From contig VXAU01002079.1 of NCBI GenBank assembly GCA_013399695.1, positions 370,287-434,286 of the forward strand: a stretch of DNA of 64,000 nt, read 5' to 3'. Positions 44,701 through 51,360 of this stretch are shown one piece after another (position 1 is the first letter of the stretch; each line of letters begins with the position of its first letter). Origin of the DNA: Formicarius rufipectus. Lineage: Eukaryota > Chordata > Aves > Passeriformes > Formicariidae. Both the position numbers and the translations under genes were made by a program. Below the pieces are notes generated by a model. The model was not told the origin of the DNA and ran no database searches. It saw only the letters and a list, made by a program, of their open reading frames with translations.

Positions 44701-47494
44701 GTGGTGGGACGTGCCCCGTGGTGGGACCGGCCGTACCTGTATGATCGCAGCATCGATGCAGGCTTGGAGCGCCACGAAGCCCGAGCTCCAGTAGGTCACT
44801 GACTCGCAGCTCTTGTGCAGCTTGGAGCAGCTGGCTGCAGGACAAAGAAGGCAATGAGGACCTGCAAAGCCCCTCTCCACCCAGGCCACTCCGAGTCTCC
44901 ACAGTTCTGTGCTGAAATCCCAAAAAAACCCAGAGCTGCACCTGCCCTGTCCTGGACGCGCAGCCGGAGCCCACCCCAAGCACGCTGGAAACCACCTCCA
45001 GAAACCAACCTCTGCAGCAGCAAAGAGGAGAAAGGAGGGAGTGATCCTCCAGCCCGACCCCTTGCAGAGCTCACAGTTACCTCTGGATTCCATGTAAATG
45101 GAGGACATGGCAATGGAGTTGTGGAACCTCAGCTGGTAGGACATGGCATCCTTGAAGACGACCCCCACGAAGTTGGAGGGTTTGAGAGCACTGGCCTCCT
45201 GCAGCTCCTCCTCACTCAAATACTCCTCGGTGATGATGCCTGGGAGATGGTGAAGAAATTATCACTTGGTTTAGGTATTGACACAGCAGGGAGAGAAGAA
45301 ATGTGCAGGATTTTTAGAGTGTTGTGTTACTCATCAATGATTTGAGTTTGGAGGTATATAAATGTATGTGTGTGTGACAGGGCGAGGGGGAATGGCTTCA
45401 AACTGGCAGGGAGTAGGTTTAGGTTAGATTTTAGGAAGAAATTCTTTCCTGTGAGGGTCATGAGGCCCTGGCACAGGTTGCCCAGAGAAGCTGTAGATGC
45501 TCCATCCCTGCAAGTGTCCAAGGTCAGGCTCCTCTGAAGCATGAGGAACATAAAGATGAGAATCAAAGGTATCAAACTAAAAATACATCAGTGGGTTTGG
45601 AGAGATAAAGTTCCTGCTACGTGTGTGAGGTGTGCAGGCAGAGCACTGGAGAAAAAAGAAAGAATGAAAACAGGGTAAAAAAGCCAAAGGAAAAAACAAA
45701 ACAAATGGGAAAAACCCCAAAACAAATGGAAAAAACAAATAGTGAAAACCTCCAAGCAAATGGAAAAAAAAATAAACAGAATCAGGAAAAACAAACAAGG
45801 AAAAACCAGATAAACTGAAGAAAAATAGTAAATGGGAAAAACACAAACAAATGTAAAGAAAAACAAACAGAAGGGAAAAAAACCAGGAAAAGCCAAACAG
45901 GAAAAAAACCAAAGGGGAGGGGCCACAAAAGAAAAGGAAAATTGCTTTCAAGAGAGAAGGAGCCAAAGCGTTAATGAGACTCAGCCGTTTTTCACGTTGT
46001 TGTTTCGGTAGTGACACCAGGATGGAAAACACAAGCTGGGACAGCAGCACCTCCTGAGGTCACCCCAGCAGAGGTGTCAACCAGCCCTAGAGCTGCTCAG
46101 GGGCTTTCTGCACCCAAACCCTTCCCTGCAGCCACACAGCACTTTGGCTGCACCAGGAGAATGGCAAAGCCTTTGGGGCTGGCAGTGCCACAACATCTGC
46201 CAACCAAGAGAAAACAATTGGGAAACCACCACCACCTCCACTCAGACAGAAAATAAATGGCTTTTTCCTCTTAGCAGCACCCCTGAGCTCCCTCTTCAGA
46301 CACAGGTCACAGGGGGAGGGAGAAGGACAACACCACAACGCTTGGGGGGTGAATACCATCTTCAAAGTTATCAAAGGCCACTTTCTTCATGATCTCCCGT
46401 GTCACTGGGGTGGGTGGGGTGTACCCAATGATGAAGTTCACCAGCTGGGAGGTGTCCAGGGGGCCCAGGTCGGCGTTGGCCACCTCGTCGTACCTCCTGT
46501 GCGGGTGCATCATGCTCATCAGGATGAGCCAGAAGAGGAAGAACAGTGGGAAAAGCACCTCCTGCACAGAGCAGAAAGGAGCATTTCAAAGGGCAGCCAC
46601 AGAAAGAAATCCTTCCCCATCTCTCTCTGCCACAGAACCCCCAGGAGGGACCGTGAGCTCCGGGACATTCCCGGAGTGCTTCCAGTGCAACAGCAATTCC
46701 AGAGCCAAACCCTTCCCCGGCGCTGAGGCAGAGCCTTAATCGCCTGCATTAGTAACTTAAGAAGCCATTTTAGGGCCCAAAGGGATAATTCTACAAGCTT
46801 TAAACATCTGCAAACTCATGCTGTCGGGGAAGCAGCAAAGCACAAGCTGGGAACCACTCAAGGAGCCCAGCCAAGCCCTGCACTGGCTCTTCTTCCTCTC
46901 AGAATTCAGCTTGAAGCATCATCACATCACCTGCACACGGGGCTGAAGGGGCAGAAGAGAGGAAACTCCCCTGGGGAGCTCTCACCCCACTGTTCTGTGT
47001 AGTTACAGGTGCAAATGCTTTTAAAAGAGCACTAAAATGGTAATTTTGTAAGATTTTGAAAATTATTTATATTATAGATACGTAAATATCACTATATTGA
47101 TATGTTGGTACTGTAACTTATCCATGTATCAATTTAATATTTCATATGGTATTTATATAACCTTTTATAGTCAAGGCTGCTTTCTGGATAAAGCCTTAGG
47201 CTACATTTTCAAGCAAAGGATCACAAAATACCTCCTGAACAAGCCTGTTTCAACCCAAAATTCAATACAGACCATGAAGCTTCACAAGCATCATAACAAA
47301 ACTGAGTGTTGCCTCTGACCTGGGAGCTTTTTGAGCACAGAATCACTGTGGCTGCACCAGCAGCAGGGACCAAGGGCTCCCCCCCTTACCTGGACACTGC
47401 TTTTCTTAGTCCTACACTTAATAAGACAGTTCTTGAACAGGAGAGCTCGGGTTTGTCTCCACACTCCTGCCTCCCTTGGAGCAGCTGCTGCCAT
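20596..47494 (-). CDS. ABCA5: ABCA5, ABC transporter A5, complete coding region (38 exons)
   Basis: Full-size ABC-A transporter, known in mammals from late endosomes and lysosomes and linked to sterol/lipid handling. Thirty-eight coding exons, all with GT donors and AG acceptors, total 4,947 nt and give 1,648 residues (human ABCA5 is 1,642). Visible order: first membrane span about 38-56; lumenal loop to about 220; spans 2-6 about 220-425; NBD1 with Walker A GHSGTGKT 517-524, Q-loop Q566, LSGGQ 618-622, Walker B to D642/E643 and H-loop H674; span 7 from about 868; second loop; spans 8-12 about 1016-1240; NBD2 with Walker A from G1339 (GPNGAGKST), Q1387, degenerate signature LGVGL 1439-1443, D1463/E1464 and H1497. 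The ATG lies 9 nt after an acceptor, so the 5' UTR begins in an upstream exon. The introns hold only the repeats listed separately. The identity call rests on close similarity to mammalian ABCA5 along the whole length. Confidence 0.96.
21236..21480 (-). repeat. CR1 LINE 3' fragment
   Basis: Starts 'accatggaatggtttaggtt' and runs through 'cagggtgctccaagccccgt' and 'ttccagggatccaggggcag'. It lies in the last ABCA5 intron. Confidence 0.88.
21524..21579 (-). CDS. ABCA5: ABCA5 coding exon 37 (residues 1595-1613)
   Basis: Short 56-nt exon encoding VKHAFNIEDYSFSQATLEQ. Acceptor CCGCAG, donor GTATGC. Placed by direct reading. It keeps frame on both sides. Confidence 0.94.
21825..21904 (-). CDS. ABCA5: ABCA5 coding exon 36 (residues 1568-1594)
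   Basis: Encodes FASILAYKIPKEDVQSLSHS to FSKLEE, nearly identical to mammalian ABCA5. Acceptor TTGCAG, donor GTAACT. Confidence 0.95.
22842..22991 (-). CDS. ABCA5: ABCA5 coding exon 35 (residues 1518-1567)
   Basis: Encodes CIGTVQHLKSKFGRGYFLEM to HIFPNANRQE, the conserved C-terminal part of NBD2. Acceptor TGGCAG, donor GTGAAG. Confidence 0.95.
23203..23322 (-). CDS. ABCA5: ABCA5 coding exon 34, NBD2 H-loop (residues 1478-1517)
   Basis: Encodes RAIRAAFKNKERAAILTTHY with H-loop His1497, then MEEADAVCDRVAILVSGQL. Acceptor TTGCAG, donor GTACCA. Confidence 0.95.
23695..24100 (+). repeat. CR1 LINE 3' segment, about 400 bp
   Basis: Forward CR1 from 'ggatggagcacctccgcttt' through 'ggctggtggaaggtgtccct' to a decayed 3' end. 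It lies in the ABCA5 intron between coding exons 33 and 34. Confidence 0.88.
24214..24308 (-). CDS. ABCA5: ABCA5 coding exon 33, NBD2 Walker B (residues 1447-1477)
   Basis: Encodes LCFALSMLGNPR and Walker B VTLLDEPSTGMDP (D1463, E1464), ending KAKQHMW with the Trp codon split 2+1. Acceptor TGCCAG, donor GTGAGT. Confidence 0.95.
24390..24465 (-). CDS. ABCA5: ABCA5 coding exon 32, NBD2 signature position (residues 1421-1446)
   Basis: Encodes IASALDLKDHLQKTTKKL and then GVGLKRK. The signature position reads LGVGL (1439-1443) instead of LSGGQ. Mammalian ABCA5 is also non-consensus here (LPAGI). Acceptor CCACAG, donor GTATGG. Confidence 0.95.
25012..25187 (-). CDS. ABCA5: ABCA5 coding exon 31, NBD2 Q-loop (residues 1363-1420)
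   Basis: Encodes VLMGDYSLGLSSEDDSVKF, GYCPQSNPLWPD with Q-loop Gln1387, and ends DVKEVLK. Acceptor TCACAG, donor GTGAGT. Confidence 0.96.
25320..25411 (-). CDS. ABCA5: ABCA5 coding exon 30, NBD2 Walker A (residues 1332-1362)
   Basis: Encodes GEILGLLGPNGAGKST with K1345 of Walker A, ending EPTSGQ. Acceptor CCTTAG, donor GTATGT. Confidence 0.96.
25517..25634 (-). CDS. ABCA5: ABCA5 coding exon 29 (residues 1293-1331)
   Basis: Encodes MPAILVSSLHKEFDERKEFL to SLCVKK, the start of NBD2. Acceptor TGCTAG, donor GTGGGA. It corresponds to KPSIMVSNLHKEY in mammalian ABCA5, so the first residue differs. Confidence 0.93.
25730..25856 (-). CDS. ABCA5: ABCA5 coding exon 28 (residues 1250-1292)
   Basis: Encodes KCSTKAKTWKFPDV, the acidic run HEENEDEDV and AERLRVKEILSSPRSEE, the linker to NBD2. 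Acceptor CTTTAG, donor GTAAAG. Confidence 0.94.
26328..26419 (-). CDS. ABCA5: ABCA5 coding exon 27 (residues 1220-1249)
   Basis: Encodes PYLQCVVWLFLLRCFELKNG and RTVREDPFFR, the last membrane span and its cytosolic exit. Acceptor GTTCAG, donor GTGTGT. Confidence 0.95.
26900..26974 (-). CDS. ABCA5: ABCA5 coding exon 26 (residues 1195-1219)
   Basis: Short 75-nt exon encoding VSWKGKRRSGGSYDPWDRLL to AVVA. Acceptor TTTCAG, donor GTGAGC. It is in frame with both neighbours. Confidence 0.92.
27208..27540 (-). repeat. CR1 LINE 3' segment
   Basis: Starts 'tcacaaaatcatggaatggt' and carries 'gccatgggcagggacacctt' and the 'agtccctctccacctttcct' part. It lies in the ABCA5 intron between coding exons 25 and 26. 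Confidence 0.9.
27724..27861 (-). CDS. ABCA5: ABCA5 coding exon 25 (residues 1149-1194)
   Basis: Encodes TALLCTVVTEVAFFLDYYLV and IPIYPLIGCLICFIK, two hydrophobic segments. Acceptor GTACAG, donor GTAAGG. Confidence 0.95.
28115..28228 (-). CDS. ABCA5: ABCA5 coding exon 24 (residues 1111-1148)
   Basis: Encodes IFCLIGYVPSVVLFTYVVSF to FWSFIFSV, a membrane-span exon. Acceptor TTGCAG, donor GTGAGT. Confidence 0.95.
29088..29258 (-). CDS. ABCA5: ABCA5 coding exon 23 (residues 1054-1110)
   Basis: Encodes IKAYTQLKIAGLYPSAYWTG, then the spans PLFFSILVLMIGSLFAFHYG and YVGKFLAV. Acceptor CTGCAG, donor GTGAGT. Confidence 0.95.
29509..29622 (-). CDS. ABCA5: ABCA5 coding exon 22 (residues 1016-1053)
   Basis: Encodes NLPDTIFRLEIYFEAVLLGI and MPPYFAMDNAENHK. 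Acceptor TTCCAG, donor GTGGAG. Placed by reading across the splice sites. The 114-nt length keeps frame on both sides. Confidence 0.94.
29933..30045 (-). repeat. CR1 LINE 3' fragment
   Basis: Contains 'tcatggattggtttgggtcg' and 'ccatgggcagggacaccttc'. Truncated copy in the ABCA5 intron between coding exons 21 and 22. Confidence 0.8.
30236..30373 (-). CDS. ABCA5: ABCA5 coding exon 21 (residues 970-1015)
   Basis: Encodes NYVFTVVFNSTMVHSLPVLM to IWSNPFVQ, with N-glycosylation sequons NST and NVT in the lumenal loop. Acceptor TCCTAG, donor GTGAGC. Confidence 0.95.
31287..31420 (-). CDS. ABCA5: ABCA5 coding exon 20 (residues 925-969)
   Basis: Encodes ESDIDDIVRSLGSMNILLEM, NDSDYVSAAPHSAALNV and ends ALESRQ in the second lumenal loop. 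Acceptor CCCCAG, donor GTGAGA. Confidence 0.95.
31445..31625 (-). repeat. CR1-like fragment (divergent subfamily)
   Basis: Contains 'cttggaaaagacctttaata' and 'gccaagcccaccaccatgtc', matching the older CR1 subfamily tail. It lies in the ABCA5 intron between coding exons 19 and 20. Confidence 0.65.
32282..32451 (-). CDS. ABCA5: ABCA5 coding exon 19, membrane span 7 (residues 868-924)
   Basis: Encodes LLLFLIFLVVQILLFFIHHI, which opens the second membrane half, then ELYLLKPGETSHKYRSRLLL and QNSTG. Acceptor TTTCAG, donor GTAGGG. Confidence 0.95.
32690..32891 (-). CDS. ABCA5: ABCA5 coding exon 18 (residues 801-867)
   Basis: Starts DYSVFHSQQVQDEMDTKSLD, an acidic cytosolic linker, and ends with the basic stretch HFRTLKRENKCVRV before span 7. 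Acceptor TTTCAG, donor GTAAGT. Confidence 0.95.
33716..33835 (-). CDS. ABCA5: ABCA5 coding exon 17 (residues 761-800)
   Basis: Encodes LFSDLDTHSHLGVITYGVS and TTLEDVYLKLEVEAEIDQA, the conserved ABC-A regulatory segment. Acceptor CCTTAG, donor GTGGGG. Confidence 0.95.
35394..35533 (-). CDS. ABCA5: ABCA5 coding exon 16 (residues 714-760)
   Basis: Encodes MHIDAYCNTEATTSLIRQHI to PLKDMDKFAG in the linker after NBD1. Acceptor CCTCAG, donor GTATTG. Confidence 0.95.
35763..35853 (-). CDS. ABCA5: ABCA5 coding exon 15 (residues 684-713)
   Basis: Encodes DRKAVISQGMLKCLGSSLFL and KSKWGIGYRL at the end of NBD1. Acceptor TTGCAG, donor GTAACT. The 91-nt length is shared with the paralogue. Confidence 0.95.
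35964..36102 (-). CDS. ABCA5: ABCA5 coding exon 14, NBD1 Walker B and H-loop (residues 638-683)
   Basis: Encodes Walker B VLLLDEPTAGMDP with D642 and E643, and VTVFSTHFMDEAD with H-loop His674. Acceptor CCCAAG, donor GTGAGC. Confidence 0.96.
36872..36991 (-). CDS. ABCA5: ABCA5 coding exon 13, NBD1 signature (residues 598-637)
   Basis: Starts VQKVLLDLEMQPIRDNQ and contains the canonical ABC signature LSGGQ at 618-622, ending AVLGNPK. Acceptor TTCAAG, donor GTGAGA. Confidence 0.96.
37350..37525 (-). CDS. ABCA5: ABCA5 coding exon 12, NBD1 Q-loop (residues 539-597)
   Basis: Encodes GFVSVYGHRVSEIDEML and ITGVCPQSD with the Q-loop Gln at 566, ending NDLIQE. Acceptor CCTTAG, donor GTAAGT. Confidence 0.96.
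37610..37948 (+). repeat. CR1 LINE 3' segment
   Basis: Forward copy with 'ttgtagtgataggacaaggg', 'ggctggtggaaggagcccct' and the terminal 'ttccaacccaaaccatcctg'. It lies in the ABCA5 intron between coding exons 11 and 12. Confidence 0.9.
38036..38146 (-). CDS. ABCA5: ABCA5 coding exon 11, NBD1 Walker A (residues 502-538)
   Basis: Encodes LSFDIYEGQITALL and then Walker A GHSGTGKT (517-524), ending CPPSDG. Acceptor GACCAG, donor GTGAGT. Same 111-nt length as the paralogue. Confidence 0.96.
38648..38706 (-). CDS. ABCA5: ABCA5 coding exon 10 (residues 482-501)
   Basis: Short 59-nt exon found by reading between strong splice sites. It encodes ISCVQKTFRKKGETVEALR, the first strand of NBD1. Acceptor CTTTCAG, donor GTAAGA. 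The same 59-nt exon exists in the left-hand paralogue. Confidence 0.94.
40215..40383 (-). CDS. ABCA5: ABCA5 coding exon 9 (residues 426-481)
   Basis: Cytosolic linker into NBD1: EFGLRRAPFFFMKPSFWAKH to EFQGKEAIR, with the Arg codon split 2+1. Acceptor TTCCCAG, donor GTACAT. Confidence 0.95.
40596..40700. repeat. direct duplication of about 50 bp with an internal palindrome
   Basis: Copies at 40,596-40,649 and 40,653-40,700 share 'tttaaatgtgtgtgcaaatc', 'gtgcaggagaaatc' and 'cccagtgctg'. The 'ctcctgtgcaggag' inside is nearly self-complementary. It lies in the ABCA5 intron between coding exons 8 and 9. Confidence 0.85.
41176..41323 (-). CDS. ABCA5: ABCA5 coding exon 8 (residues 377-425)
   Basis: Starts VMHLEDYEDGARFSN and ends in the last span of the first membrane half, FYLLVAVYLDQVIPG. 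Acceptor ATGCAG, donor GTGTGT. Confidence 0.95.
41618..41806 (-). CDS. ABCA5: ABCA5 coding exon 7 (residues 314-376)
   Basis: Starts VFFALMLTPLFKKSKHVGIV, crosses the membrane again and ends at CSFLVGVAQ. Acceptor CCTTAG, donor GTAAAG. Confidence 0.95.
41945..42100 (-). repeat. CR1-like fragment (divergent subfamily)
   Basis: Contains 'ggaaagaacctttcagatca' and 'ccaagggcaccactaaagca', the same older tail type as near 31,445. It lies in the ABCA5 intron between coding exons 6 and 7. Confidence 0.65.
42642..42783 (-). CDS. ABCA5: ABCA5 coding exon 6 (residues 266-313)
   Basis: Membrane-span exon: LSWVLLYVCLIFVMSILMAV followed by FPQSSTSVIFLLFFLYGVSS. Acceptor TTCCTAG, donor GTAAGT. Confidence 0.95.
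43960..44189 (-). CDS. ABCA5: ABCA5 coding exon 5 (residues 190-265)
   Basis: Starts LKTNQSVWEQLELTRAMVMG and carries the second membrane span (AIILIYLVIAFSPFGYYLAI). It ends at LGLHDTAFW, splitting the Trp codon 2+1. Acceptor TTTCAG, donor GTATGTG. Confidence 0.95.
44737..44834 (-). CDS. ABCA5: ABCA5 coding exon 4 (residues 157-189)
   Basis: Encodes SCSKLHKSCESVTYWSSGF through AAIIQ. The Cys residues and YWSSGF match the mammalian ABCA5 loop. Acceptor CCTGCAG, donor GTACGG. Confidence 0.95.
45081..45239 (-). CDS. ABCA5: ABCA5 coding exon 3 (residues 104-156)
   Basis: Encodes IITEEYLSEEELQEASALK and then SNFVGVVFKDAMSYQLRF in the first large lumenal loop, ending at MESRA. Acceptor CTCCCAG, donor GTAACT. 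Confidence 0.95.
45372..45540 (+). repeat. CR1 LINE fragment
   Basis: Forward copy: 'tgacagggcgagggggaatg' through 'ggcacaggttgcccagagaa' to 'ccatccctgcaagtgtccaa'. It lies in the ABCA5 intron between coding exons 2 and 3. Confidence 0.85.
45650..45925. repeat. A-rich low-complexity tract
   Basis: Irregular repeats of 'caaatggaaaaaac' and 'aaacaaacaggaaaaa' type, rich in A on the plus strand. It lies in the ABCA5 intron between coding exons 2 and 3. The long open frames on either strand here come from base composition. Confidence 0.85.
46357..46561 (-). CDS. ABCA5: ABCA5 coding exon 2 (residues 36-103)
   Basis: Starts EVLFPLFFLFWLILMSMM, the first membrane span, and ends near FDNFEDG with one base of the next codon. 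Acceptor TGTGCAG, donor GTATTC. Confidence 0.95.
47390..47494 (-). CDS. ABCA5: ABCA5 coding exon 1 (residues 1-35)
   Basis: Begins MAAAAPREAGVWRQTRALLF and ends KKSSVQ at CAG|GTAAGG. The acceptor ACTAG lies at 47,504-47,508, so only 9 nt of 5' UTR are in this exon. The length of 105 nt equals that of the first coding exon of the left-hand paralogue. Confidence 0.95.
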
Positions 47495-47503
47495 TTTTCA
47501 AGA

Positions 47504-50500
47504 CTAGTTTAAGAAAAACAAATAAACCAAGATTAAATGACAGTATAATTTAAAAGTCCAAAGCCAGGCAGTTGCAGCACTCGGTGTCTGCCATTTCTAT
47601 ATTTTCATTAAAAAAATACTTATTTTCAGTTTCTCTTATTTCAAATGCCTTCTGATGTATGTGCTGGGTGTCTGCTACACGGAGAGATTGGTAATTGCCA
47701 CTGAGAGTGAGAGAGCTGGGGAATCCAGCTGGGAATCCAGCTGGGGAGCACATCAGAAGATGCCTCAGGATGCCCCTTGAGCCAACCCCCCAGCCAAGGG
47801 CAGCACCAGCTCTGGGCAAGCTCACCACACTTGACCCAACCCGGGCTTATTTCTCTCCCCCTGAATCATAAAGCCAAGTGTTTCTCTGGGAGCACAATTC
47901 CAGCAGCATCCATGGCAGGAGCAGAGGGCAGGCAGCCAGAGAGACACATCCCACTGCCAGGGCCAGCTCACCCCAGGCAAGCTGTTCAATTTACTGTGAG
48001 TAACCCCCTTCCACCCTGGAGCACATCCAACACTGCCTCTTTTCCTTTCCATTAGATTTTTAACCTTTTCATTAGCCCAGCTGCACAGCACAGGAATGCT
48101 GACGAGAGCCTTTGGGAGAGAGAAAAGTGATTAAGTTGAATTAAAAGTGCTCTCCCAGGAGACTTACCTGCTGGGGGGATGGTGGGTTGGGACCTGGCAG
48201 GCTGCTCTCCCTGGTTCTGCCACCACTGATGCCTCAGGTTTGGAGTTATGGGTCAATCCCCACCTCCCTCTGCTCCCTCACCTGGGACTGTGCAAACATT
48301 TCACCTGGGGAAGGTGAAACACAACCATGAGAGACAGCAGAGCACCAGCACAGGTCCAGTCCCACCCACACCCCCCAGGGCACAACTGAGTCATTGGCCA
48401 GCACTGCAGCCACAGCACAGGGCAGATTTTAGGGATTCCTCCCTATTCCAGGCTTTACAGCCACCAACACTCAGTCCAGAGGTTGATGGTCCTGGTGCTG
48501 CATCCCTCGAGCAGCTCTGTGGCAGTGCTGGAAATTAAATCACTTGTCTAATTTATATAATGATCCCAAGGAAAATTCAGTTGCTTTAATTACTCACAGG
48601 TCATGTGTTAGGCCTTAGATCACTTTTAGCCAGCATTTAGCAAAAAAACTGTCATAAGCAACTTTTGTGAGAACACAGCTTGGGAGAAGTACTAAAACTA
48701 AGTTCTGTTCATGTTAACCTTGACATGCTTAAGTGAACAAACCCTGGAGAAAGATATTTGGTTGAAACTGGACATTTGGAACACGGATTTATGACCTCCA
48801 AGGACCTTCTGCAGAAACCAGAAGAACTAACAAAGAATTGAGCGTACACGCTTCAAAGTTGCTACCAGGGAAAAGGACACTAAAAAGACTAAAAATGTGG
48901 CCTTAATTAGCATAGAAATTGAGAAATTAATAACCAACAGAAAGTACAGTATTAACTTATGAAAGAACATTATGTAATTAAGAACCAATGAACTTACATT
49001 TCTTTGTTTGCTAAAAAATGTACAATTAGGTAAAAAAGTGATGTATTGGTGTCTGTGTGGAGGCAGGATTTTTGCTGACCACATGCACACCCAGAGTTGA
49101 AAATAAAAGTAAAGCCTTGCTTTCTAACACCAAAAAGTCAGTGTTGAGAGGGTTCTATTTATCCTGATGATTTTGGAGCTGTTTGGCAACAGCAGGACCT
49201 GGTTTCTCTGCTATCTTTTAGACACCACATGGCTCAAACTTCCTGCCCTGGCTGGATGTTAATGTGGAAATCTATTTTTGGAGCCCAGTCAGCACCACAC
49301 TGAGGGGACACAGGAGGCTGCTCAGATGTCAGCAGGGCTGAGCTGGGAGAAGTTCAACCCCACAAACACCTCACACCCAGCACTAAGAGCCTGTGTCTGA
49401 GTGCAGGAGGGAGGAGAGGAGGGGAAAGGGGCTCCAAGCCATCAAATCCCCTTCTCCCACCCCCCTGGCTGCTCCTCCCCAGGCAGCACAAGGATCCACG
49501 TGGGACACAGCTGCTCATCCCTGAAAGAGAAGCCTTGGGAAGGAATCCCACCTACAGCCTGGAGTGCTGCCCTTAAAGTCACACCAAATCCACTGCAAAC
49601 ACGAAAATAAAATCTCAACAAAAATTTATTTTGCTTAATAAAAAACCAAAAATAAAGCCAAACACAAAATGCTTCAGCACCAAGCCCTGACAGTCACTGA
49701 GCCCTGCAGGAAAAAAACGTGGATGACTCCACCGGGTATTTTCGAGGCAAAAACGCTCCAGGCTGCCAGCAGAGTGTTTCCAAAATAACCAAAAGCAGCA
49801 GTTCCTGCTCACAGGTCACAAACCCCACTGTGTTTCTGCCCTCTGCCCACAGCATGCCCACTGGCTGCTCTCAGGAGCTCCATCCAGGTCCCTGCTCAAA
49901 GCCACACCACGGGCTGACACAGCAACCCCTTCCCCCAGACACACCTCTCTGTTTTAATGAACTCCAAAATTTGGCCAAGATGATTTAATCAGATCCAATC
50001 ACCAGTGCCAGTTACTGTTTCTCTAATTATTTTCTATCCACTTATGAAAACCAAAATACTCCCACCTCCTCACTGGAACACTGCCACGCTTTAATTTACA
50101 TCACCCAGGTTGGAGGAAGGGTCATTTTAAGAATGTTAATTAATTTTTCATACTACATTTGCCACCTCCATACAAACAACTGAAGCTACATAATGACGAA
50201 GGACACTGAAAAAGCATCACTTGTAGGGTGAAAATTTTTTTGTAGGATAAAAACAACCCCAGATCCTCCTTGAAACTCCAGATGAGGAAAATGAACATGC
50301 AGGCTAAGTAGAAAAAGCCACCAAGGCAATAAGTTGAATAATTCTGGACAAAATGAAAACACTCTAAACCTGTGAAGTCACTGCCCCCAATTCAGCCACT
50401 GACTTGTGATTTGCACTGACAGGGGAAGCAGGTGACACACAGCTGCTCGTGGGCACCTCAATCAGAGCAATCCCCAGGAAACCACTGGGCTGGGGCTCTA

Positions 50501-50760
50501 ATTCCACATTGGAGATGCCAGTGCTTCTTAAATAATGCTCAGCTGATACTCGGGAAAACTCCCCTCCCCTCCCCAGACATCAGCCTGGCAACAGCCTTTA
50601 AAGGTCAGAGGATGATTTGGTGCTGCACATCATGTTTCCCTTGCCTTTTAAAGTTAAAAAAAAAAAAACAAAACAAAACAAAGAAAACTAGAAGAAAACC
50701 AAGCCAGGGGGTGGTGAGGCTCAGCTAATTGAGCTGCACCTCGAGGAGAAAACAACTTAC
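47504..50760 (-). other. presumed first intron of ABCA5
   Basis: No coding exon is seen between the ABCA5 ATG exon and the candidate leader exon at 50,761. It holds the LTR-like element and an AT-rich stretch. The remainder looks like unique non-coding sequence. Confidence 0.5.
48606..49129 (+). mobile_element. candidate solo LTR of an endogenous retrovirus
   Basis: About 524 bp bounded by short inverted ends TGTTAG at 48,606 and CTAACA at 49,124-49,129. AATAAA at 49,102-49,107 is followed about 20 nt later by the 3' end, the usual LTR layout. No internal retroviral genes are next to it, so a solo LTR is the simplest reading. I could not find a convincing target-site duplication, and the exact ends are uncertain. 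It lies upstream of the ABCA5 start codon, in the presumed first intron. Confidence 0.45.
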
Positions 50761-50802
50761 CAGCGAACAACACCCGGCCAGAAAACAAGTGTATTGATCT
50801 TG
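50761..50802 (-). other. ABCA5: candidate non-coding leader exon of ABCA5
   Basis: On the minus strand, a strong donor GCTG|GTAAGTTG ends at 50,761. If the exon is internal, it starts after CTTCTTGCAG at 50,802. It could also extend right into the CpG-rich block as exon 1. The ABCA5 ATG exon needs such an upstream leader exon because its acceptor is 9 nt before the ATG. Splice signals are the only evidence. Confidence 0.3.
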
Positions 50803-51118
50803 CTGCAAGAAGACAGCAGCCAAAACGATACTTCAACAGAGCCCAGATGTGCTCTTTAGCGCTCTTCAATTATTTAAATTGCGCATGTGATAATACACAA
50901 TAATAAAGAGAAGCGCTTTGCTTATTAAATTTTTTTAAGGGGCTGCATTTTCTCCCTTCTGTGAGCCCCAAAGGGAAGCTCAGCCGTGCCGGGGGCTGCG
51001 CAGCCCCAGCGAGCCCCGCCGCTGCAAATCGCTTCCCTCCAAAGTCATCGTTCAGCCCTGGGCACCAGGAATGACACGGAGCACAGCCAGGCCGGGCTGT
51101 TCCAGCACCCCCCGCACC

Positions 51119-51360
51119 CCCGAAAATCCCTCCTGCATCCCCGAAAATCCTCCTGCATCCCTGAAAATTCCTCCTGCATCCCCGAGCCTCCCCCCCGCGC
51201 CCCCGAAAATCCTCCTGCAACCCGAAAATCCCTCCTGCACCCCCGAAAATTCCTCTTGCATCCCCGAAAATCCCTCCTGCATCCCCGAGAATCCCTCCTG
51301 CATCCCCGAGAATCCCTCCTGCATCCCCGAGAATCCCTCCTGCATCCCCGAGAATCCCTC
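51119..51360. repeat. 21-bp minisatellite, about 12 visible copies, cut by the gap
   Basis: Unit of the type 'cgagaatccctcctgcatccc' shortened or changed in some copies (20-21 bp). The last copies before the gap are nearly identical and the leftmost ones are diverged. The minus strand is G-rich. The array runs directly into the N block, so its true length is unknown. Confidence 0.93.

Noticed and set aside
45577..46050. A 157-codon Phe-rich, membrane-like open frame on the minus strand
   Set aside because: It is the complement of an A-rich low-complexity tract inside an ABCA5 intron. The hydrophobicity comes from runs of TTT.
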